Shown here piece after piece: positions 1 through 5,633 of a stretch of 6,312 bases of DNA. Numbering within the stretch: position 1 is the stretch's first letter; every line of letters begins with the position of its first letter. The notes beneath the pieces were generated by a model, which ran no database searches, had not been told where the DNA came from, and worked only from the letters and a program-made list of their open reading frames with translations. Position numbers and translations under genes: made by a program. The DNA lies in the NCBI GenBank assembly GCA_937911965.1, contig CALDPL010000069.1:1-6312 (forward strand), in the 5' to 3' direction. Source of the DNA: an uncultured Allomuricauda sp. (GTDB taxonomy: Bacteria > Bacteroidota > Bacteroidia > Flavobacteriales > Flavobacteriaceae).

Positions 1-1318
1 CCCCAAAATGTTCATTGGGGGAGTGGATGGCATCGGAGTCCAGCCCAAAGCCCAATAGAATGGTCTTGCTGTCGAACACCTCTTCAAACAGGGCAACTAT
101 GGGAATACTTCCCCCGGTGCGCTGTGGAACAGGGGTTTTTCCAAAGGTCTTTTCCATGGCCTTGGCGGCGGCACGGTAGCCGACACTGTCGATCGGGGTC
201 ACATAGGCTTGTCCCCCGTGGTGGGGGGTCACCTTTACCTTGACGCTCTTTGGGGCCAGGGAAATAAAATGCTTCTTGAACAGTTCGGTGATCTCATGCC
301 AATCCTGATCGGGGACCAATCGCATGGATATCTTGGCGTAGGCCTTGCTCGCGATCACGGTTTTGGCGCCCTCTCCCATATAGCCTCCCCAAATGCCGTT
401 CACATCCAAGGTGGGACGGATTCCAAAGCGTTCCGCGGTGGTATAGCCTTTTTCCCCGTGTACGTCCCCGATATCCAAACTTTGTTTGTACTCTTCCAGA
501 TCAAAGGGGGCCTTGGCCATCTCGGCACGTTCCCCATCCGACAGGGTCACCACCTTGTCGTAAAAACCCGGGATGGTGATATGGTTGTTCCCGTCGTGAA
601 GGGAGGCGATCATTTTGGACAACACATTGATGGGGTTGGGGGTGGCTCCCCCATATATGCCCGAATGCAGGTCCCTGTTCGCCCCGGTGACCTCCACTTC
701 CACATAGCTAAGTCCCCTCAAACCGGTGGTAATGGAGGGGATGCTGTTGGATATCATGCCGGTATCGGAAATCAGGATGATGTCGTTCTTGAATTTTTCA
801 CTGTGTTCCCTTAGGAAATCGGGAAGGCTGTCGCTGCCCACTTCCTCTTCCCCCTCGATCATGAACTTGACGTTGCAGGGCAGGGTATTGGTCCGTATCA
901 TAAATTCCACGGCCTTCACGTGCATGAAGAACTGTCCCTTGTCATCACAGGAACCCCTGGCGAAGATGGCTCCATCCGGATGGATCTTGGTGGTCTTGAT
1001 CACCGGCTCAAATGGGGGGGAATCCCAGAGGTTCATGGGATCTGGTGGCTGTACATCATAATGCCCATAAATCAGGACTGTGGGAAGGTTCGGGTCGATT
1101 ATTTTCTCCCCATACACCACGGGATAGCCTTTGGTGGCACAGAGTTCGGTGGCATCACAGCCGGCATCCAAAAGAGCCTTTTCCACGGCCTTGGCCGCGG
1201 TCATCATATCCTGTGAATGTTTGGAATCCGCACTGATGGAGGGGATTTTGAGAAGTTCTATGAGTTCGTCGATGAATCGGTCTTTGTGGGTGTTGATGTA
1301 GTCCTTGATTTCTTCCAT
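1..1318 (-). CDS. M20-family zinc dipeptidase (CNDP-like), C-terminus cut by window edge
   Basis: Probably a cytosolic dinuclear-zinc exopeptidase that hydrolyses dipeptides or small peptides. The frame is open from the ATG at 1318 through 439 codons to the window edge. The family is usually about 450-465 residues, so only some 20 C-terminal residues are missing. Visible metal and catalytic residues: H86 and D88 in YGHYDVQP, bridging D125 in GSCDDKG, catalytic E158 and ligand E159 in EGEEEVGS, ligand D185 in LISDTG, and H432 in DAIHSPNEHFG. H218 in DLHSGIYGG matches the conserved histidine at the start of the inserted dimerisation ('lid') domain, roughly residues 200-380. There is no signal peptide. 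The start gives the usual short N-terminal helix before the catalytic domain; no Shine-Dalgarno is seen. It is divergent from the tRNA-Leu gene with 98 bases between. Family is certain; exact substrate is not. Confidence 0.95.
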   Translation of the reverse strand, partial: MEEIKDYINTHKDRFIDELIELLKIPSISADSKHSQDMMTAAKAVEKALLDAGCDATELCATKGYPVVYGEKIIDPNLPTVLIYGHYDVQPPDPMNLWDSPPFEPVIKTTKIHPDGAIFARGSCDDKGQFFMHVKAVEFMIRTNTLPCNVKFMIEGEEEVGSDSLPDFLREHSEKFKNDIILISDTGMISNSIPSITTGLRGLSYVEVEVTGANRDLHSGIYGGATPNPINVLSKMIASLHDGNNHITIPGFYDKVVTLSDGERAEMAKAPFDLEEYKQSLDIGDVHGEKGYTTAERFGIRPTLDVNGIWGGYMGEGAKTVIASKAYAKISMRLVPDQDWHEITELFKKHFISLAPKSVKVKVTPHHGGQAYVTPIDSVGYRAAAKAMEKTFGKTPVPQRTGGSIPIVALFEEVFDSKTILLGFGLDSDAIHSPNEHFG

Positions 1319-1375
1319 GTCCGTTTTTAAAAATGACCCTAAATGTACAAAAAACAAGTTTTTGGTGCCCATGGA

Positions 1376-1405
1376 TTTGTAAAACCGAAAAATCATTTAT
1401 ATTTG
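1376..1405 (+). promoter_or_regulatory. Bacteroidota-type promoter of tRNA-Leu
   Basis: TTTG at 1376-1379, 18 bases, then TATATTTG at 1398-1405, a full match to the Bacteroidota sigma factor consensus (TTG near -33, TAnnTTTG near -7). The mature tRNA starts 11 bases further on, so transcription would start at or just before the tRNA 5' end. This is one of the better clues to the host lineage. Confidence 0.75.
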
Positions 1406-1416
1406 CACTCCAAAAT

Positions 1417-1498
1417 GCGGGCGTGGTGGAATTGGTAGACACGCTAGACTTAGGATCTAGTGCCGCGAGGTGTGGGAGTTCGAGTCTCCCCGCCCGCA
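1417..1498 (+). tRNA. tRNA-Leu (anticodon UAG)
   Basis: A complete cloverleaf can be drawn by eye. The acceptor stem GCGGGCG (1417-1423) pairs perfectly with CGCCCGC (1491-1497), with discriminator A1498. The anticodon stem is CTAGA/TCTAG around loop CTTAGGA, placing anticodon TAG at 1451-1453. The T arm is GGGAG-TTCGAGT-CTCCC (1474-1490). A long variable arm (1461-1473) is present, as expected for a class II leucine tRNA. The 3' CCA is not encoded. The T-arm/acceptor end is a common attachment site for integrating elements, and the DNA just downstream is a gene remnant. Confidence 0.97.
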
Positions 1499-1897
1499 CA
1501 AAACCGAAGAGAGATCTTCGGTTTTTTTATACCCCCAATCATGATTTAAGAACCATGTTGGAAGCTTTGTCCCACCTTTACAGAACAGGAATATTTTTTT
1601 CATATTAAAATCAAGATAATGTGCCCTTCCAAGGAGGGACAGGGCCGTTCTTCCCCCAAGATGCACGCTCAGCCCAGAGTGTTCCTGTAATGCATATAGG
1701 GCTCCTTGATACCCTACTTCTTCGCCAATTCTTATCATGGCACCGGAACCTATTGGAGTTAACCAGTCGCTTTCTCTGTACTTTCGTAGCAGGTCGTGAC
1801 TATAACCCTGCAGGACAAGCCATGAAGACAGGAACACCACTCCCGAAGGTTGGGACTGTAATAGTTGGTTTATTTTAAATCCTTTTTTAGTACTCAT
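1457..1897 (-). pseudogene. Truncated AbiEi-family (type IV toxin-antitoxin) antitoxin
   Basis: The open frame gives 146 residues, but only about 1-122 (1897 down to about 1532) look genuine. Residues 1-75 resemble the winged-helix N-terminal domain of AbiEi-type antitoxins (a PSGVV..SSWL..QGYS..LLRKY pattern, then the WLTPIGSGA wing). They are followed by the family hallmark HLGGRTALSLLGRAHYL and by GTKLPTWFLNHDWG. Family members run to about 250 residues or more; here the protein stops matching right after NHDWG. The rest of the frame is antisense of the tRNA terminator and tRNA-Leu (GRGDSNSH is the usual antisense-tRNA artefact). The C-terminal domain is lost and no AbiEii toxin is visible. 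In intact systems AbiEi represses its operon and counteracts the AbiEii nucleotidyltransferase toxin. This copy is probably a dead remnant, though its DNA-binding half could still be made. Surrounding DNA is AT-rich, suggesting transfer. Confidence 0.75.
1501..1528 (+). terminator. Rho-independent terminator of tRNA-Leu
   Basis: A perfect 10-bp stem AAACCGAAGA/TCTTCGGTTT closes a GAGA loop (1501-1524) and runs into a T tract ending at 1528, three bases after the tRNA discriminator base. Read on the minus strand it has an A-rich flank, so it would act mainly in the plus direction. Confidence 0.9.
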
Positions 1898-1918
1898 GGT
1901 ACTGATTTAACCAACATT

Positions 1919-2071
1919 TTAAACCATAAATGAATTATTTGGCCATTCCTTTCTGGAAAATCTATCGACACCTTCATTATATGCTTCTGTTAACATAATG
2001 CAATTGAATATGAAAGTGTTATTCAGGGGAAATCCCTCTATAGGGATACTGGTATAATACGTCTTATCAAA
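1919..2071 (-). pseudogene. Possible C-terminal remnant of an unknown gene
   Basis: Fifty sense codons are open between a TAA (2072-2074) and a TAA (1919-1921) that lies 21 bases before the antitoxin ATG. The conceptual peptide has a natural-looking composition (for example DKTYYTSIP, LTEAYNEGVDRFS, KEWPNNSF) and the spacing to the next gene is operon-like. I recognise no family, and the only internal ATGs leave short peptides. In AT-rich DNA a stretch of this length can occur by chance, so this is only a weak candidate for the tail of a gene lost with the rest of the element. Confidence 0.25.
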
Positions 2072-2128
2072 TTAGAAGAATGAATAAGATTGTTGAATCG
2101 AATCGGTAAAAATGCTCCTGGGTTCCAA

Positions 2129-2176
2129 CCTGAAAAGTACAAATGCCATACGCCCTTGATCAGGCTACTTTTCAGG
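2129..2176. repeat. 11-bp perfect inverted repeat downstream of the symporter
   Basis: CCTGAAAAGTA (2129-2139) and TACTTTTCAGG (2166-2176) are exact reverse complements separated by 26 bases. On the minus strand it lies 26 bases after the symporter stop codon, where a terminator would be expected, but there is no T tract on either side and the loop is long. It could be an mRNA-stabilising hairpin, a factor-dependent terminator, or the trace of an element end. Confidence 0.5.
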
Positions 2177-2201
2177 AGGCCTTAAATGCTTGGGTTTTGG
2201 T

Positions 2202-3595
2202 CTAGGCTTCCACTGTATTTCTCTTACGGGGAGGTTTGAGTTCCCCGTTGAGGTGATAGCCTTCCGATCTGGCGACAAAGGTTGCCGCGGTGACATCCCC
2301 GATGACATTCACTGTCGTCCTGCACATGTCCAGGATCCGGTCACCCCAAGGATGATTGCGATCATGGCGGGGTTTACCCCCAAGGAGGCCAGTATCACGA
2401 TGATATAGGGAATGGACCCCCCGGGTACCCCAGCCGTCCCTATTCCCCCAAGAATGGCCAGGTAGGCCACCCCCAATGGGGCGGCCAAGCTCAGGTCTAC
2501 CCCGGCGAGCTGGGCCAAGAATATGATGGTGATACCTTCGTAGAGTGCGGTCCCGTTCTGGTTGGCCGTGGCCCCTATGGTGAGCACAAAGGAATTAATT
2601 TCCTCGGGAACCCCCAGGTTCTGCCTTGATTCCCTTAGGGCCGTGGGCAGGGTGGCATTGGAAGAGGAGGTGGAAAAGGCCGTGATTGCTGTGGTCTTGA
2701 GTTTTTTGAAGAAATCCTTGGGCGACAGGGCCGATAAGAAATAGACCGATGCCGAATAGACCACCACCCCGTGGATGAACAATCCTCCCAAGACCTCCAG
2801 GATAAACCACATCAGGGCAAACAGCAGTTCCATGCCAAAGGACCCAATACTGGCAAACACCAAAAGGGCCACGGCATATGGGGCAAAACCCATTATACCG
2901 TTGATGATGACCACCGATATCTCGAACAGGCCATCGAAAAAGCCCAGAAAAGGAGCGGCGGTTTCCTTGGGTATCAGGGTCGATGCCATCCCCAAGATCA
3001 GGGCAAAAAACATGATATGGAGCAGATTGGGCGTACCTACCATGGAGGAAAGCGGATTTTAGGGTATGACCCTCTCGACGATCTCGGTGATCAAAGGGAT
3101 TTTCTCTTCTTCCATTTTTTTGGCCAATTCAGTGGCCGTACCCACTTTTTCCGTTGCGACCTTACCGTATTGTGCTTGTAGTTCGGCAGCTGTTTGTTCG
3201 TTGATCCTCTTTCCGGGTTCCACCAAATTGACCATCCCAAGGCCCGCCACCACGGATATTGCCGATAGGACCAGGGTATAGATCAAGGTCTTTATTCCCA
3301 CCCTGCCCAACTTTTTTATATTCCCCAATCCGGCCACTCCCAGGACCAATGCGGAAAAGACCAGGGGTATGACGATCATCAACAGCAACCGCAGCCACAG
3401 GTTGCCCAAGGGCTGGGCCATATTGACGATAAACCACTCCAGATTGGGGTGGTCGGCGCCGAGGATCAAACTGCAGACCAGGCCCGCTGTTGCCCCTATC
3501 AAAAGGCCCAACAGGATTTTGGTGGGCATGGCCTTGCCCGGCTTTTTTTCCGAGGGGTTCAATTCCTGCGGATTGGATTTCGGAGTATTCGACAT
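2202..3595 (-). pseudogene. Dicarboxylate/amino acid:cation symporter (DAACS family), broken by a stop and a frameshift
   Basis: A GltP/DctA-type inner-membrane symporter for acidic amino acids or C4-dicarboxylates. Restored, it would be 464 residues, a normal family length. Visible landmarks: N-terminal membrane helices from about residue 25; the serine-rich hairpin SSSNATLP at 310-317 (HP1 tip); NQNGT at 345-349 in place of the more usual NMDGT cation-binding motif; the HP2 region GTAGVPGGSIP near 386-396; and, in the restored frame, LDMCRTTVNVIGD, which keeps the D/R/T/N/D substrate- and cation-binding residues of the eighth helix. Two lesions: codon 179 is TAA (3059-3061), in frame between VERVIP and NPLSS; and one base is missing at 2341/2342 (GTG-ACC where GTG-GAC is expected), which swaps helix 8 for ten unrelated residues ending at 2309. 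Without repair two pieces are open, 3595-3059 and 3043-2309, neither functional alone. It ends a likely three-gene operon, 38 bases after the upstream stop codon begins. True pseudogene or sequencing error cannot be told here. Confidence 0.85.
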
Positions 3596-3633
3596 GATGA
3601 GATCTGATGTTTATGTGGTTGGTAAATTGAAAA

Positions 3634-4098
3634 TTAGATTTGGGCCATGCCTTTAAAGGTGGCAACGGTCATCCCCCATACAATGGCACAGGAGAGAAAG
3701 ATTCCTATGGTATTGGCGAAAAAGGCCAATTTTCGGTCCAGACCGAACAGATAGGTTGCAATGGTACCCGCATAGACCCCGGTACCGGGCACGGGAAGCA
3801 TCACAAAGATCAAAAGCCCCCAGTACCCGTATTTCTTTACGTTCTTCCTCGCTCCCAATTTTGCCTTTTTGGCCACATATACGGCCGATTTCTTATAGAT
3901 TCTCCACCGTAGAAAATAGCGGTTCAGGGTTTCCAGGAAATAAAGCATCAGTGGGTAAATGAGCACGTTGGCCAAAAAACAGGCCAGAAAGGCCAAATAG
4001 ATGTTCACCTCGTTGAAAATGGCATATGGGATTCCCACCTTGGCCTCCCCAAAGGGAGAAATGCTCCACAACATGGCAATGATTAAATCTACGATCAT
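3634..4098 (-). CDS. Small multidrug-export family membrane protein (Sm_multidrug_ex type)
   Basis: A 154-residue integral membrane protein matching the family named 'small multi-drug export protein' (COG2426-like). Features seen: a first hydrophobic helix (about 3-14) followed by SPFGEAKVGIPYAI, the family's N-terminal signature; a second helix at about 31-55; a basic cytoplasmic stretch (about 66-88, RWRIYKKS..KKAKLGARKNVKKYG); a third segment with MLPVPGTGVYAG, the second signature, which resembles the loop seen in DedA-like proteins; and a last helix at about 125-148. Length is normal for the family. The transport role comes from the family name and is poorly proven; substrate unknown. 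It sits between the unknown 181-residue gene (gap 30 bases) and the symporter (gap 38 bases), probably on one transcript. No Shine-Dalgarno is evident. Confidence 0.85.
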   Translation of the reverse strand: MIVDLIIAMLWSISPFGEAKVGIPYAIFNEVNIYLAFLACFLANVLIYPLMLYFLETLNRYFLRWRIYKKSAVYVAKKAKLGARKNVKKYGYWGLLIFVMLPVPGTGVYAGTIATYLFGLDRKLAFFANTIGIFLSCAIVWGMTVATFKGMAQI

Positions 4099-4128
4099 GG
4101 TAAATTCTCTTGGTTTAAGTTGAGGGTA

Positions 4129-4674
4129 TTAATAGTTGTTTTTTTCCTTTTCAATGCGGGCAAGCCCGCTGACATCGACTTTTTGTCGAGGTGCAGGAAG
4201 TGGCCCTTGGCCGGAGTCCAGGACACCGGAAATTATGCCCTCCCATTTTTTTGCGGCCTTTAAGGGGTGTTTGGCATTCCAGTAATCCCAGCCAAATCGA
4301 CGGTAAAAAAGGATTCGGTCCACGGGTCTGGATCTGCGGTCCAATTCTAGGGATATAAGCCGGATCGCTTTTGAGTTATTTGACCGTTCCACGATCATTT
4401 TACAGGAAATGACCGCCTGTAAGTCGATGGTGCGCACCACATTTCCCCTTAATCCTTCCATCAACATCAGTTTAAGGGAGCTTGTGTCCATGCCGATCAA
4501 CAATCGGGGCAGCACATCCACCACATCAAGGGTCAACATTCCTCCCTGGGCCAATTCCAGGAATTTGTTCATTTTTTCGTTTGCTTCCTTTTTACGGATG
4601 AAATTGTAAAAGGAAATGGGAATCAGAAATACACAGACGATCCCCAGGACTATCAGTATATAGTATTTGTACAT
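4129..4674 (-). CDS. Hypothetical protein with N-terminal membrane anchor
   Basis: 181 residues, family not recognised. One hydrophobic segment at about residues 4-25 (YYILIVLGIVCVFLIPISF) followed by RKK suggests an N-in anchor with the remainder either side depending on orientation; the positive residues right after the segment favour a cytoplasmic C-terminal part. Residues 30-120 are mixed hydrophobic and charged and look helical (LELAQGGMLTLDVVDVLP, LIGMDTSSLKLMLMEGLRG). Residues 120-150 are rich in aromatic and basic residues (FYRRFGWDYWNAKHPLKAAKKW). The tail is polar and proline-containing. No cysteine pairs, catalytic motif or repeat stands out. It is the first gene of the probable operon with the small multidrug-export protein and the symporter. 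The ATG at 4674 is the only start that retains the anchor. The open frame and operon position make it a credible gene. Confidence 0.75.
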   Translation of the reverse strand: MYKYYILIVLGIVCVFLIPISFYNFIRKKEANEKMNKFLELAQGGMLTLDVVDVLPRLLIGMDTSSLKLMLMEGLRGNVVRTIDLQAVISCKMIVERSNNSKAIRLISLELDRRSRPVDRILFYRRFGWDYWNAKHPLKAAKKWEGIISGVLDSGQGPLPAPRQKVDVSGLARIEKEKNNY

Positions 4675-4816
4675 TTTGGGTTTTTATTTTGGAGCACAAA
4701 AGTTGGAATCCAGCACAGGCTATGAGCCATGCTTTGGAGGACTTTCTTCCCAGGAAGCCGGTTCTGCCTTCTATGGGAACCCCCGGTTCAAAAATTGGAA
4801 GTGTGCGGGGGAAACT

Positions 4817-5164
4817 TTACCAGAAGATAAAGAAGGGATAGACCAGGATGGTCAGTCCATATTTGTGGTCGCGTATGGTGTACTCCTTTGGAGTGGGCGG
4901 TAGAATCTCGCCCTCCGGGTTGAAAAAGGTGGTGGATGGAAATCGAAAGGGCACCATGGGTGCCTTGCTCTGGGGCGCCGATTCCATTTTGAGGAAGTTC
5001 AGCTGGGTGTAGACCGATTTTTCCCCTGTCGATTCCCGCAATTCAAAGCCCGAACCACGCTCCGTCCCCATTGTGGGGGAAACAGTGGTAAATGCGTCGG
5101 CGGCCTGGAGGGAAAGTATCCAGGCACATAGCCATGCAATTATTTGTATTTTTTGGCGGATCAT
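4817..5164 (-). CDS. Hypothetical small exported protein
   Basis: 115 residues from the ATG at 5164; a TTG two codons upstream (5170) could extend it to 117. The N-terminus has a classic signal peptide: basic MIRQK, hydrophobic core IIAWLCAWILSL, and a likely AxA cleavage after QAADA, at about residue 24, so the mature protein would be periplasmic or surface-located. The rest is low in cysteine, rich in Ser, Thr and Pro, and ends in a hydrophobic aromatic stretch (YGLTILVYPFFIFW) running to the stop. I recognise no family. It is 142 bases upstream of the 181-residue gene on the same strand, too far to assume a shared transcript. Confidence 0.6.
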   Translation of the reverse strand: MIRQKIQIIAWLCAWILSLQAADAFTTVSPTMGTERGSGFELRESTGEKSVYTQLNFLKMESAPQSKAPMVPFRFPSTTFFNPEGEILPPTPKEYTIRDHKYGLTILVYPFFIFW

Positions 5165-5167
5165 GAC

Positions 5168-5195
5168 CAAAACTAAGGATTAAAACCAAACCAAA
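5168..5195 (-). promoter_or_regulatory. Possible Bacteroidota promoter of the small exported protein
   Basis: On the minus strand, TTTG (5195-5192), 16 bases, then TAGTTTTG (5175-5168) fits TAnnTTTG with slightly short spacing. It ends only four bases before the ATG at 5164, so a transcript from it would be leaderless or nearly so. A chance match is quite possible. Confidence 0.3.
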
Positions 5196-5272
5196 TTCCC
5201 TTATAGGGTGCTTTTCCTGTACTTTGAATGAATTGAAAAGGCCCAAGGGTTCTTTTTAAAGCACAAACCACC

Positions 5273-5280
5273 TATTTTTG
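5273..5280 (+). promoter_or_regulatory. -7 element upstream of dedA-type gene
   Basis: TATTTTTG fits the Bacteroidota TAnnTTTG element and lies 22 bases before the ATG at 5303, a sensible leader length. I see no clear TTG at the -33 distance, only a T-rich stretch at 5251-5257. Confidence 0.5.
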
Positions 5281-5302
5281 CAACCAATTTAAAATGTAAC
5301 CT

Positions 5303-5575
5303 ATGGAATGGTTAGAGCTTGTCATCGATTTTATCATCCATATTGACGAGCACCTTATAAGTATAGTATCCACCTATGGGTTGTGGACCTACCTCATTCT
5401 CTTCCTCATAGTTTTTTGCGAGACGGGGCTGGTGGTGACGCCCTTCCTGCCGGGCGATTCGTTGCTGTTCGTTGCCGTTGTGACTGTCACGGCCTTGCGG
5501 ACAGGTGCGCAATATGCCGGAATCATTGTTAAATTGGCGCTCCTGAACGGATTCGAATCCCGTTGGGGACGCTAA
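5303..5575 (+). CDS. DedA-family membrane protein, truncated at a junction
   Basis: The first about 58 residues are a clear DedA (VTT-domain) N-terminus: an amphipathic start, then a hydrophobic segment [18 protein letters not shown] and the re-entrant signature [14 protein letters not shown]40 and D52 match the two acidic residues essential in E. coli YqjA-type DedA proteins (E39, D51). DedA proteins are about 200-220 residues inner-membrane transporters or lipid scramblases linked to undecaprenyl-phosphate recycling, proton-motive-force balance and envelope stress. After A58 (about base 5476) the sequence no longer looks like DedA; 32 unrelated residues follow to a stop at 5573-5575. Those residues are read from a tRNA-like stretch and the base composition changes there. 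So the gene is cut by an insertion, a deletion or an assembly join. Confidence 0.8.
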   Translation: MEWLELVIDFIIHIDEHLISIVSTYGLWTYLILFLIVFCETGLVVTPFLPGDSLLFVAVVTVTALRTGAQYAGIIVKLALLNGFESRWGR

Positions 5576-5602
5576 ATTCGCGCTGACAACCTGGAGCGCC
5601 AA
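5534..5602. repeat. 10-bp inverted repeat flanking a tRNA-like 3' end
   Basis: TTGGCGCTCC (5534-5543) and GGAGCGCCAA (5593-5602) are exact reverse complements 49 bases apart. The enclosed DNA contains a tRNA T-arm-like stretch, ACGGA-TTCGAAT-CCCGT, followed by TGGGGAC-G-CTA (to 5573), which resembles the 3' end of a tRNA-Glu type gene (many end in GGGGACGCCA). No matching 5' acceptor strand (GTCCCC) is found upstream, so it is at most a 3' fragment. The arrangement could be a truncated tRNA at an attachment site. Confidence 0.45.
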
Positions 5603-5605
5603 GGT

Positions 5606-5633
5606 CAAAAGCCTCACTACGGTGAGGCTTTTG
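5606..5633 (+). terminator. Strong hairpin, likely terminator
   Basis: CAAAAGCCTCAC (5606-5617) pairs perfectly with GTGAGGCTTTTG (5622-5633) around a TACG tetraloop, a 12-bp stem. The T-rich end of the stem (CTTTTGGCTTT) gives a modest U tract, and the symmetric A-run allows action in both directions. It lies about 30 bases after the tRNA-like 3' end, the position expected for a tRNA terminator. Confidence 0.7.

Larger units (their letters stand above)
1898..2201. other. AT-rich intergenic patch between the antitoxin remnant and the symporter
   Basis: About 300 bases without a convincing gene. It is visibly poorer in GC than its surroundings: 1921-1980 has 19 G/C in 60, against 37 in 60 at 2401-2460 in the symporter. 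It holds a 50-codon open stretch on the minus strand (1919-2071, no start near its beginning) and an 11-bp inverted repeat (2129-2176). I see no transposase, no integrase and no second copy of the tRNA 3' end here. Confidence 0.6.

Noticed and set aside
209..814. 201-residue open frame on the plus strand, and others at 726-1061, 920-1216 and 1012-1236
   Set aside because: They lie antisense to the M20 dipeptidase, whose minus-strand frame carries every expected catalytic motif. The plus-strand products resemble no family.
1340..1347. TACATTTA as -7 element for the dipeptidase on the minus strand
   Set aside because: It misses the final G of TAnnTTTG and no TTG lies at the right distance upstream.
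1155..1499. 114-residue minus-strand frame across tRNA-Leu and the dipeptidase start
   Set aside because: Its first residues (RAGRLELPHL) are the usual antisense-tRNA artefact and the rest is a shifted frame of the dipeptidase.
1333..1608. 91-residue plus-strand frame running through tRNA-Leu
   Set aside because: It is a translation of the tRNA and its terminator; no codon signal outside them.
2226..2250. Second attachment site: weak resemblance to the tRNA-Leu T arm (GAGTTCCCCG)
   Set aside because: It lies in the conserved 3' coding part of the symporter and the match is short and gapped.
2771..3181. Plus-strand open frames of 136 and 95 residues within the symporter
   Set aside because: They are antisense to a conserved membrane protein; their basic, polar composition is the mirror of hydrophobic codons.
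4675..4816. Terminator between the small exported protein and the 181-residue gene
   Set aside because: Small imperfect hairpins exist (for example AGCA..GGCT/AGCC.TGCT near 4713-4734) but none has a T tract, so I do not call one.
5497..5573. Complete tRNA-Glu gene before fabI
   Set aside because: Only the T arm and 3' acceptor strand are recognisable; no GTCCCC 5' strand, D arm or anticodon arm can be paired upstream.
5528..5602. Integron attC site around the inverted repeat (GTTAAAT at 5528-5534)
   Set aside because: GTTAAAT fits one core site, but the complementary RYYYAAC is missing at the other end (5600-5610), so the pair needed for an attC is not there.
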